Source: Oceanospirillaceae bacterium
GTDB lineage: Bacteria > Pseudomonadota > Gammaproteobacteria > Pseudomonadales > Oceanobacteraceae
DNA: 33,639 bases
Reading direction: 5' to 3'
Assembly (NCBI GenBank): GCA_002706025.1
Contig: PAJK01000044.1
Coordinates: 1 to 33,639 of the forward strand
A program made the position numbers and the translations under genes. Positions 23,953 to 30,938 of the stretch are shown in pieces. Every line of letters begins with the position of its first letter. Position 1 is the stretch's first letter. The notes under the pieces are model-generated. The model saw only the letters and a list, made by a program, of their open reading frames with translations, ran no database searches and was not told the origin of the DNA.

Positions 23953-24867
23953 TCAGGAAATACAGTTGCGGCCGTGGTCTTTGGCTTTGTACAGATTACG
24001 GTCGGCCTGATTCAGCAGGTCGTCCAGCGTGGTCACTGCCGGTAACTCGGTACAGGTAGTACCAAAGCTGGCGGTGCAGTGCAGGGCCTGATTATTAAAG
24101 CTGGCGGGTGTCTGATCCAGACGGGCACGCAGCCGCTCGGCCAGTTGTGTTGCCTGGCTGAGGCGGGTTTGCGGCAACAGCAGCACAAATTCTTCGCCGC
24201 CCATGCGCGCGGCAATATCCGCTTCTCTGACCGTGGCCAGCATAAGGCGGCTGACGTGGGTCAGTACCGCGTCGCCGGCAGCATGGCCATACTGATCATT
24301 GATGCGTTTGAAATGATCCAGATCGAGCATAATCAGCGACACGGGTTGATTAAACCGGGTGGCTTCGCGCAGCAGCTGTTCGCCCAGAGTAAAAAACGCC
24401 CGGCGGTTGCGCAGGCCAGTCAGCATATCGGTGGTGGCCAGCTGTTCGGCTTTCAGGCGTTCCTGTTCCAGCTGGTGTTCCATTTCTTTGCGCAGGGAAA
24501 TATCGGTAGCGATTTCAATGCGTACCATACGGCCGTCATTCCAGCGGATGGCTTTGTCGATGCACTGAAACCACTGTTCAGTGACGGTATTCTGGAATTC
24601 CCAGGTATAAACGCCGGTACTGTTTCCTTCATCATCCACCAGGCGTGGGTTGGTGCAGAAAGAACACGGTCCGGTCTGATCTTTCTGTAATACTTCCCAG
24701 CAACGTTTTCCGGCGGCTGGTGTGTATTTTTCCCGGCCGTACTTATTCATGTACAGCAGTTCGTTGGATTCAATATCGGCGACGTAAATCAGTGCTTCGA
24801 CATTATCCAGAATAATGTCGTGCGGTAGTCCGTCGGGGACATCTTCGGACGAGGTGGGTATATCCAT
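23953..24867 (-). CDS. PAS-GGDEF diguanylate cyclase
   Basis: The 304-residue protein has an N-terminal PAS-like sensor (about 17-125), a short coiled linker (126-145) and a C-terminal GGDEF domain (about 146-304). The active site is GGEEF (223-227) with an inhibitory RxxD site (READ, 214-217) five residues upstream, so it should make cyclic di-GMP and be product-inhibited. No membrane segment is present. The PAS part carries Cys56, Cys68 and Cys71 (RCWEVL and GPCSFCTN), which could bind a metal or sense redox state. It converges on mdlB with 13 bp between stops. AGG lies upstream of the ATG at 24867; the ribosome site is modest. Confidence 0.92.
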   Translation of the reverse strand: MDIPTSSEDVPDGLPHDIILDNVEALIYVADIESNELLYMNKYGREKYTPAAGKRCWEVLQKDQTGPCSFCTNPRLVDDEGNSTGVYTWEFQNTVTEQWFQCIDKAIRWNDGRMVRIEIATDISLRKEMEHQLEQERLKAEQLATTDMLTGLRNRRAFFTLGEQLLREATRFNQPVSLIMLDLDHFKRINDQYGHAAGDAVLTHVSRLMLATVREADIAARMGGEEFVLLLPQTRLSQATQLAERLRARLDQTPASFNNQALHCTASFGTTCTELPAVTTLDDLLNQADRNLYKAKDHGRNCIS

Positions 24868-25066
24868 ATTTCACAGACCTGAGTGTTAGTCAGTGTTGAC
24901 CAGCTTTCACATATGAAAAGATTAGCGCTGTTTATTCAATAGTACAAATGTTGATCAGAAGCATGGAAAGTAGCAGGAGGTTTCCAGGCATGTCCTTTGC
25001 CCGGAGATATTCCCCATGAATGCGGGGATTTAAGACATAACTGATGCTGTTTGGACGCCGGATGTA
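24868..25066. other. Gap between the second LuxR gene and the cyclase gene
   Basis: It contains the upstream region of the cyclase and a small inverted repeat (ATTCCCC, 25009-25015, and GGGGAT) without T-tract. No clear terminator for the LuxR/spuC operon was seen. Confidence 0.35.
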
Positions 25067-25858
25067 TCAGGCGACGACACGCATCTCCATCTCACTCAGA
25101 TGGTTGAGGAACAGGGTGAAGATTTCACTCTGTTGCGAGGTGTTCAGACGGCTGTGAATATTCTTGCGGTGCACCTTAACGGTACAAACGCTGATATTCA
25201 GCTGATCGGCAATGGACTGCGAGCTGTGGCCCTGCAGAATCAGAGCAGTAATTTCCTGTTCGCGGCGGGTCAGTACGCCCTGGCCGAAGGTGCGCAGCGC
25301 CTGTTCCAGCGTGCTGCGGCTTCTGCTCTGTGGCAGGTATTCATCACTGTTAGACAGCCAGAACTGACGGATCAGTGACGATAAAATGGCCTGCTGTTCC
25401 TGCAGTCGATTCATCTCAGTACGGGTGATGCAGCCCAGTGTGGACTTACGGCCCAGCGAAATCGCCATCACGCTGTGCTCATCTAACTGCACGGTGAGGT
25501 TGATTTCATCCACCAGATCAAAGGCGTTGTAGCAGGTCTGGTAGTACTCGCTCTGGGTAAAGGAGTCCGGTGCCAGGTTGCTGATGCGACTGATCACCGG
25601 AGCTTCGTTTTTACGCACAGCGTTGTAAACCGGATCCAGCAGATAGCAGCGCTTCAGATACAGACTCAGCGCCGGGCTGATCTCATCTGTTTCTGTGTGA
25701 ACCAGTGCCGGACGGTTGCCGTGCTGGTAAACCAGCATCAGGCAGGTGTCGAAGTGGCAGAGTTTCTTCAGGTACTTTTCCAGCTCGCCGGGGAAACTGG
25801 TTAACCGGATATGGTCAACCAGGCTCGCCAACTGCTTACAATCTGCTGAATCGGCCAT
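25067..25858 (-). CDS. LuxR-type regulator co-transcribed with spuC
   Basis: The 263-residue protein has a GerE/LuxR helix-turn-helix at about 194-252 (LTRREQEITALILQGHSSQSIADQLNI, TVKVHRKNIHSRL) and an N-terminal sensing-like domain. It is a paralogue of the regulator at 4548-5378: YLLDPVYNAVR, SNLAPDSFTQSEYYQ and LVDEIN align with that protein. The start at 25858 has GGAG 9 bases upstream and lies just after the spuC stop, so the two genes form one transcript; the longer frame to 25933 overlaps spuC. No LuxI or histidine kinase is nearby and no receiver domain is evident, so it probably binds a small molecule. A polyamine-pathway metabolite is plausible. Confidence 0.88.
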   Translation of the reverse strand: MADSADCKQLASLVDHIRLTSFPGELEKYLKKLCHFDTCLMLVYQHGNRPALVHTETDEISPALSLYLKRCYLLDPVYNAVRKNEAPVISRISNLAPDSFTQSEYYQTCYNAFDLVDEINLTVQLDEHSVMAISLGRKSTLGCITRTEMNRLQEQQAILSSLIRQFWLSNSDEYLPQSRSRSTLEQALRTFGQGVLTRREQEITALILQGHSSQSIADQLNISVCTVKVHRKNIHSRLNTSQQSEIFTLFLNHLSEMEMRVVA

Positions 25859-25859
25859 G

Positions 25860-27230
25860 TTACAGGGCTCCTGCGGCTTTCGCGCTTTCCAGAGTAAGGT
25901 CGAGACAATGCACCGCTTTCTCACACAGTTCATCGATTTCGGCTTTGGTAATCACCAGTGGTGGTGACAGGATCATACGGCTGCCAGTGGCGCGCATAAT
26001 CAGGCCATTGTTAAAGCAGTGTTCACGGCAGACCATGCCGATGTCGTAATCGGATGGGAAGGCTTCCTTGTTGGCTTTGTCTTTCATCAGCGCCATACCG
26101 GCAACCAGACCCAGACCATCAATATGACCAACCAGCGGATGCTGACCGACGGTTTCACGCAGCGTTTTCTGGAAGTAAGGGGCAATCTCTTCCTGCAGGC
26201 GTTCAACGATCTTCTCTTCTTTCATGATTTCGATGGTTTTCAGTGCTACCGCTGCGGACACCGGGTGACCTGAGTAGGTGTAACCATGGTTGAAATCATC
26301 GTCGTGTTCGATCAGGGCATTGGCTACGCGATCACCAACCGCCACGGCAGCGATTGGCAGGTAACCGGAAGACAGGCCTTTGGCCATGGAAATCATGTCC
26401 GGCTTAATGTCGAAAGTCTGACTGCCGAACCAGTTGCCGGTACGGCCATAACCACAGATCACTTCGTCAGCAACCAGCAGGATGTCGTACTTTTTACAGA
26501 TGCGCTGAATTTCCGGCCAGTAAGTTGCTGGTGGCACGATCACGCCGCCGGCACCCTGAATCGGTTCGCCAACGAAGGCGGCAACGTTGTCCGGGCCGAC
26601 TTCAAGAATCTTTTCTTCCAGTGCGCGGGCGCAGACCAGACCGAACTCGTCTTCGCTCATGTCGCCGCCTTCACCGTACCAGTAAGGCTGACGGATGTGT
26701 TCGATGTTAGGAACCAGTGGGCCGCCCTGTTTGTGCATGCCACTCATGCCACCGAGGCTGGTGCCACCGATGGTAGAGCCGTGGTAAGCGTTTTCACGGG
26801 CAATCAGGATGTTGCGGTAAGGCTTACCTTTAATCGCCCAGTAGTGACGGGTCAGGCGGATCACAGTATCGATGGCTTCAGAACCGGAACCGGCAAAGAA
26901 AATATGATTCAGGTCGCCCGGCGTTACGCTGGCAATGGCTTCCGCCAGTTTTGCCGCTGGTGTGTGGGTGGTCTGGAAGAAGGTGTTGTAGTACGGCAGC
27001 TCGTTCATCTGTGCTGCAGCAACTTCGGCCAGTTCTTTACGGCCGTAGCCCAGGTTTACACACCACAGGCCAGACATACCGTCGAGCAGTTTGTTGCCAT
27101 CTTCGTCCCAGACGTAAACGCCTTCACCACGGGCAATAACACGGGCACCTTTCTTGTTCAGTGCGCCGGTGTTGGTGAAAGGATGCAGGTGGTGGCCGGC
27201 GTCCTGTTGCTGGATATCTGACTGGCTCAT
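25860..27230 (-). CDS. spuC: Putrescine-pyruvate aminotransferase (class III, SpuC-like)
   Basis: The 456-residue PLP enzyme matches P. aeruginosa SpuC throughout (LWCVNLGYGRKEL, QPYWYGEGGDMSEDEFG, GEPIQGAGGVIVPP, CREHCFNNGLIMRA). It transfers the amino group of putrescine to pyruvate, giving 4-aminobutyraldehyde and alanine. PLP contacts are GSGSEA (114-119), Asp255 (VADEV) and Lys284 (SMAKGLSSGY). GGGAG lies 8 bases before the ATG. The promoter region contains two perfect GntR-type palindromes (27263-27289). The alanine produced can be recycled by dadX-dadA in this window. Other omega-amino acid or polyamine donors are possible. Confidence 0.93.
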   Translation of the reverse strand: MSQSDIQQQDAGHHLHPFTNTGALNKKGARVIARGEGVYVWDEDGNKLLDGMSGLWCVNLGYGRKELAEVAAAQMNELPYYNTFFQTTHTPAAKLAEAIASVTPGDLNHIFFAGSGSEAIDTVIRLTRHYWAIKGKPYRNILIARENAYHGSTIGGTSLGGMSGMHKQGGPLVPNIEHIRQPYWYGEGGDMSEDEFGLVCARALEEKILEVGPDNVAAFVGEPIQGAGGVIVPPATYWPEIQRICKKYDILLVADEVICGYGRTGNWFGSQTFDIKPDMISMAKGLSSGYLPIAAVAVGDRVANALIEHDDDFNHGYTYSGHPVSAAVALKTIEIMKEEKIVERLQEEIAPYFQKTLRETVGQHPLVGHIDGLGLVAGMALMKDKANKEAFPSDYDIGMVCREHCFNNGLIMRATGSRMILSPPLVITKAEIDELCEKAVHCLDLTLESAKAAGAL

Positions 27231-27262
27231 TGTGTAACTCCCGCTATGGGTTTGAGTAAAAA

Positions 27263-27289
27263 TGTGATCACAATTTTGTGATCACAAAA
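27263..27289. promoter_or_regulatory. Two adjacent GntR-type operators upstream of spuC
   Basis: TGTGATCACA (27263-27272) and the 16-bp perfect palindrome TTTTGTGATCACAAAA (27274-27289) lie 14 bp apart centre to centre, 33 to 59 bp before the spuC start codon. A third copy is found between gntR and puuA. The spacing would place two dimers on one promoter, in a position suited to repression. Confidence 0.75.
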
Positions 27290-27382
27290 TAAAAGATGCA
27301 AGCGCAGTGTTTTCGGTGGGATGATTGTCACCTTTGACACTCAGGCCGCGCTGACCTCGCACTGACCTGTTAGCCAGCAATA

Positions 27383-28078
27383 TCAGTTGAGAAGTTTCTG
27401 CAATTTGCTTGGAATTTTGGCGAAGGCGCAGCCGTCGCGGATGTCGGCGGCAATGGCCATCTGCAGGGCCAAAGGGTCCTGTTTTTCGATGGCTGTAAGG
27501 GCCTCATGGTGACGGTCAATCTGGTAATACTCGTCCAGACTCTCCGCCGATAAACGCATAAATGGCCCCAGCTGCAGCCACAGGCTTTCAATCAAAGGCT
27601 GGGTGACCTGATGCGGATGGGCAGTATAAATCGTGCGGTGAAAGGCCTGATTCAGGCGCGTCACATTCTCCGGATCGCTGTTGGCTTCAGCCTCGTCAAT
27701 CTGTTCGTCGATGGCCTGCAACTGCTGATAAATCGTGGCATTGATGTAGGGCAGAGCACGTACTGCGGCGTGCGATTCGATGGCTATGCGGGCCTCGACC
27801 AGCTCGTTGAATTTCATCGCTGTCATCTTCGGCACCATTACCCGGCGGTTGCCCTGGATCTCCAGTGCGCCTTCAGCGGACAGCTGGCGCAGCGCCTCGC
27901 GCACCGGCATCGGCGAAACGATCAGCAGGCTGGCCAGTTCACGGATGGTCAGAGCGCGTCCCGGCGGTATCTGACCCAGCAGCACGGCGTTGTGTAAGGT
28001 GTCATATACCCATCGGGTGATAGTTACAGCCTCGTCGCGCTGGGCTAGTGTGATGCTGATGGGTGAGTGCTTGTCCAT
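27383..28078 (-). CDS. GntR-family regulator with FCD-type domain
   Basis: The 231-residue protein has a winged helix-turn-helix at about 20-85 (GRALTIRELASLLIVSPMPVREALRQLSAEGALEI) and an all-helical effector domain (about 90-220), as in the FadR/FCD subfamily. The open frame starts at 28180, but that would put the operator palindrome (28128-28139) inside the gene; the ATG at 28078 gives a normal N-terminus. It sits between spuC and puuA, and matching palindromes occur in front of both, so it is the likely local repressor. The E. coli counterpart PuuR belongs to a different family. Confidence 0.87.
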   Translation of the reverse strand: MDKHSPISITLAQRDEAVTITRWVYDTLHNAVLLGQIPPGRALTIRELASLLIVSPMPVREALRQLSAEGALEIQGNRRVMVPKMTAMKFNELVEARIAIESHAAVRALPYINATIYQQLQAIDEQIDEAEANSDPENVTRLNQAFHRTIYTAHPHQVTQPLIESLWLQLGPFMRLSAESLDEYYQIDRHHEALTAIEKQDPLALQMAIAADIRDGCAFAKIPSKLQKLLN

Positions 28079-28127
28079 GTCGCAAACGGTGTCTCTTAGC
28101 TGTTTCGGGGATTGCCAGTGGCTGATT

Positions 28128-28139
28128 TTGTGATCACAA
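28128..28139. promoter_or_regulatory. GntR-type operator between gntR and puuA
   Basis: TTGTGATCACAA is a perfect palindrome and shares its core with the pair upstream of spuC. It lies 50 bp upstream of gntR and 67 bp upstream of puuA, so one site could serve autoregulation and puuA. Confidence 0.72.
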
Positions 28140-28145
28140 TCAAGC

Positions 28146-28191
28146 ATATAGTGTTTCGGGTATCGACTGCCAGTCGTCACCCTCTAATAAT
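28146..28191 (+). promoter_or_regulatory. Weaker LuxR-type operator match and hairpin before puuA
   Basis: ATATAGTGTTTCGGGTATC (28146-28164) matches the dyad seen before puuB/potA/potF/potG except at two positions, and AATAAT (28186-28191) follows after 21 bp. If this is the -10, the leader is under 10 bases. Alternatively TATAGT (28147-28152) is the -10 box and the message begins near a stem-loop (GGGT/ACCC and CGACT/AGTCG, 28158-28182). Confidence 0.35.
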
Positions 28192-28205
28192 GATCCGGTG
28201 TTCCA

Positions 28206-29531
28206 ATGGAAAATGATTTTGACCTCTTTGTCGTCGATCTGAACGGCAACCTGCGTGGTAAGCGCCTGCTGGGCGACTCCCTTGAAAAAGTAATGGATGA
28301 GGGCATCAAGCTGCCGCTGTCTGTTGCTGGCCTCGACTTCTGGGGAGACGACGTACCTGATAACGGACTGGTGTTCGAAACCGGCGATAACGACGGTTTC
28401 TGTATGCCTATCCAGAAAAAGCCGGTACCTGTGCCCTGGACCAAAAAGCAGCGTCACCAGTTGCATGCCATGATGGAAAACCCGGACGGCTCGCCGTTCC
28501 TTGTGGACCCGCGTCAGGCGCTGAAAAACGTCGTGGAAAAATTCCATGCCCGTGGCTGGTATCCGGTGATGGCTACCGAGCTGGAGTTCTACCTGATGGA
28601 CGGTTCAGCGGAAGAGCTGCAGCGTCCTAAGCCACCGATTCTGGATAAGAGCCATGGTCGTCGTCTGAATACCAGCGATGCCTATTCCATCGAAGATGTG
28701 GATGGTCTGGAAGATTTCTTCGCCGAGATGCGCGAGTGCTGTGAAATTCAGGGCGTAATGGCGGATACCATTATTTCTGAACTTGGCCCCGGCCAGTTTG
28801 AAATGAACCTAAAGCATGTGAAAGATCCATTGAATGCCGCTGACCAGGCCATCTGGTTCAAACGCATGGTGAAAGGTATTTCACGTAAATACGATTACAG
28901 CTCCACCTTTATGGCCAAGCCATACGCTGATCATTCCGGCAGTGGTTTCCACGTGCATTTTTCTCTGGTGGATAAAGACGGCAACAATTTATTCGATAAT
29001 GGCGGCGATGAAGGTACTGACATGCTGCGCATGGCCATTGCCGGGATGATTGAAATCATGCCGGAATGCATGCTGATGTTCGCTCCGCATCTGAATTCTT
29101 ATCACCGCTTCCAGGACGGTTCCCATGCACCGGTTTATGCCTGCTGGGGTTATGAAAACCGTACTGCTGCAGTGCGTGTACCGGAAAGCGATCCGGAAGC
29201 ACGTCGTATCGAACACCGTGTTTCCGGCGCCGATGCTAACCCTTATCTGGTTTTAGCGGCAGTATTGACCGGAGCACTGTGGGGGATTGAAAATCAGCTG
29301 GACGCGCCACCGGATATTGAAGGTGATGCATACGCGATTGCTGATGAATCCATTCGTCTGCCATCCAGCTGGAGAGTAGCCATCGACCGTCTTGAGGGCA
29401 GCCGCGCTCTGCGTCATTATCTGGGTGACCAGTTTGTTGATGTACTGTGTGCCGTTAAACGTCACGAGCATTCAATTCTGAGTAAAAAGATTTCAGATAT
29501 TGAATACGAGTCTTACCTGGGACTGCTGTAA
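28206..29531 (+). CDS. puuA: Gamma-glutamylputrescine synthetase (glutamine synthetase family)
   Basis: The 441-residue protein is a glutamine-synthetase-fold ligase that joins glutamate to putrescine with ATP, the first step of the Puu pathway. Catalytic elements are Glu125 and Glu127 (TELEFYL), Glu192 and Glu199 (SELGPGQFEMNL) and His249/His251 (SGSGFHVHFSL). ENRTAAVRVP and RVSGADANPYL are typical of the PuuA/PauA group. It starts at VVDLNGNLRGKR and so lacks the N-terminal helix of about 38 residues found in E. coli PuuA. The ribosome site is weak (GGTG, 5 bases upstream). It is divergent from gntR and followed by potGHI. The amine accepted (putrescine, spermidine or other) is not certain. 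Confidence 0.91.
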   Translation: MENDFDLFVVDLNGNLRGKRLLGDSLEKVMDEGIKLPLSVAGLDFWGDDVPDNGLVFETGDNDGFCMPIQKKPVPVPWTKKQRHQLHAMMENPDGSPFLVDPRQALKNVVEKFHARGWYPVMATELEFYLMDGSAEELQRPKPPILDKSHGRRLNTSDAYSIEDVDGLEDFFAEMRECCEIQGVMADTIISELGPGQFEMNLKHVKDPLNAADQAIWFKRMVKGISRKYDYSSTFMAKPYADHSGSGFHVHFSLVDKDGNNLFDNGGDEGTDMLRMAIAGMIEIMPECMLMFAPHLNSYHRFQDGSHAPVYACWGYENRTAAVRVPESDPEARRIEHRVSGADANPYLVLAAVLTGALWGIENQLDAPPDIEGDAYAIADESIRLPSSWRVAIDRLEGSRALRHYLGDQFVDVLCAVKRHEHSILSKKISDIEYESYLGLL

Positions 29532-29564
29532 AACCTCTCTGTAAAGTCAGTGTCAACAGCGCAG

Positions 29565-29609
29565 CGGAGAATGAACACTTTGTCGTACAGGTGAAGTGTT
29601 TATTCTCCG
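29565..29609 (+). other. 16-bp stem-loop between puuA and potG
   Basis: CGGAGAATGAACACTT (29565-29580) pairs with AAGTGTTTATTCTCCG (29594-29609), 16 bp with a single G-U, around a 13-base loop. No T-tract follows on either strand. It ends 11 bp before the potG operator dyad. It may protect the puuA 3' end or be a protein site. Confidence 0.6.
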
Positions 29610-29620
29610 ATACAGGGATA

Positions 29621-29666
29621 ATACCCTCGCAGGGGTATGGGTTGAGATACACCGCTCAGCTATTTT
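29621..29666 (+). promoter_or_regulatory. Candidate LuxR/NarL-type operator plus -10 for potGHI
   Basis: ATACCCTCGCAGGGGTATG (29621-29639) is the best dyad of the set, with arms ATACCC and GGGTAT and 7-2-7 heptamers TACCCTC-GC-AGGGGTA. TATTTT (29661-29666) follows after 21 bp. The start codon is 123 bp from the site. Confidence 0.62.
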
Positions 29667-29762
29667 CATCGACATAGCAAAAGACCGGTACATGATCCTT
29701 GTCAGTACATCTGGCAGTAATTTCTGACAGCCAGCCCAGCGCAGGCCTTAGGTAGTTTTTTT

Positions 29763-30938
29763 ATGACAACAGAAGAAAAATCCAAGAAGATCATTTCTGC
29801 AGTGAACCCGCTGACGGCACCGTCGCCTGACTTATGGCGCGATCCGGATGCAAAGCCGTTCGTAGAAATTGAGAACGTGACAAAAAACTTCGGTGATTTT
29901 ACCGCCGTAGATAATGTCAGTCTGAAAATCTACAAGCGCGAACTCTTCTGTCTCTTAGGTGGTTCCGGCTCTGGTAAAAGTACTCTGTTGCGTATGCTGG
30001 CCGGTTTTGAAGCGCCGACTTCCGGTCGTATTCTGATCGATGGTGTGGACATGGCTGGTATTCAGCCGTGGAACCGTCCGGTCAATATGATGTTCCAGTC
30101 TTACGCTCTGTTTCCGCATTTAAGCGTTGAAAAGAACGTTGGCTTTGGCCTGCGCCGTGACGGCCTGGCGGATGAAGACGTTAAACGCCGGGTAAAAGAA
30201 ATGCTGGATATGGTGCAGCTTGGTCACCTGGCCAAACGTAAACCGCACCAGTTATCAGGCGGGCAGCGTCAGCGTGTGGCGTTAGCCCGCTCTTTGGTTA
30301 AGCGCCCTAAATTACTGCTGCTGGATGAGCCTCTGGGTGCACTGGATAAAAAACTGCGGGAAGAAACTCAGTTTGAACTGATCAACCTGCAGGAAGAACT
30401 GGGTGTTACCTTTATCGTGGTAACCCACGACCAGGAAGAAGCCATGACGTTATCCACCCGTATTGGTGTGATGAACCATGGTGAAATCGTTCAGGTCGGT
30501 GAACCACACGAAATCTACGAATACCCGAACAGCCGTTTCGTGGCGCAGTTTATCGGTTCAGTAAACCTGATCTCCGGTAAAGTGACCGTCGACGAAGTGG
30601 ATCATGTGGAAGTGGAATCCGCCGAAGCGGGCTGCACATTACGCATCGATCACGGCATCAACTGCGCACCGAATCAGGAAGTGCACGTTGCTCTGCGTCC
30701 GGAAAAAATTAACATCGCTCACGACAAGCCTGATCAGGATGTGAACTGCATGAAAGGCCGGATCGAAGAGATCGCCTACATGGGCAGCCTGTCAGTGTTC
30801 CGTGTGCGTCTGGCCAGCGGTAAGGAAATCCGCGTTACTCAGCCGAACTATGCCCGTGATATGGGAGCGCGCTTCACCTGGGAAGATGAAGTGTACCTGT
30901 ACTGGGATGTCGACAGCAGCGTGGTACTGACTGTATGA
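29763..30938 (+). CDS. potG: Putrescine/polyamine ABC transporter ATP-binding protein PotG
   Basis: The 391-residue ATPase has Walker A GGSGSGKST (66-74), signature LSGGQRQRVALARSL and Walker B LLLLDEPLGALDKK, then a C-terminal TOBE-type domain. About 30 residues precede the core (PDLWRDPDAKPFVEIENVT), as in E. coli PotG and pseudomonad SpuF, and unlike PotA. It overlaps potH by 4 bases. No binding-protein gene is adjacent; the likely receptor is encoded at 12724-13815. Confidence 0.93.
   Translation: MTTEEKSKKIISAVNPLTAPSPDLWRDPDAKPFVEIENVTKNFGDFTAVDNVSLKIYKRELFCLLGGSGSGKSTLLRMLAGFEAPTSGRILIDGVDMAGIQPWNRPVNMMFQSYALFPHLSVEKNVGFGLRRDGLADEDVKRRVKEMLDMVQLGHLAKRKPHQLSGGQRQRVALARSLVKRPKLLLLDEPLGALDKKLREETQFELINLQEELGVTFIVVTHDQEEAMTLSTRIGVMNHGEIVQVGEPHEIYEYPNSRFVAQFIGSVNLISGKVTVDEVDHVEVESAEAGCTLRIDHGINCAPNQEVHVALRPEKINIAHDKPDQDVNCMKGRIEEIAYMGSLSVFRVRLASGKEIRVTQPNYARDMGARFTWEDEVYLYWDVDSSVVLTV

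Noticed and set aside
23944-23972. Shared terminator of mdlB and the cyclase gene
   Set aside because: The GCCGC/GCGGC inverted repeat is short, has a long loop, no T-tract, and lies partly in the cyclase coding region.
26286-27221. 311-codon plus-strand frame inside spuC
   Set aside because: It is the antisense shadow of a gene with clear PLP-enzyme motifs.
27263-27289. CRP binding sites suggested by TGTGA and TCACA
   Set aside because: The CRP consensus has six bases between TGTGA and TCACA; here there are none. The copies track a local GntR gene instead.
28079-28180. N-terminal extension of the GntR protein
   Set aside because: It would place the operator palindrome and the promoter within the coding region, and the extra residues do not resemble the family.
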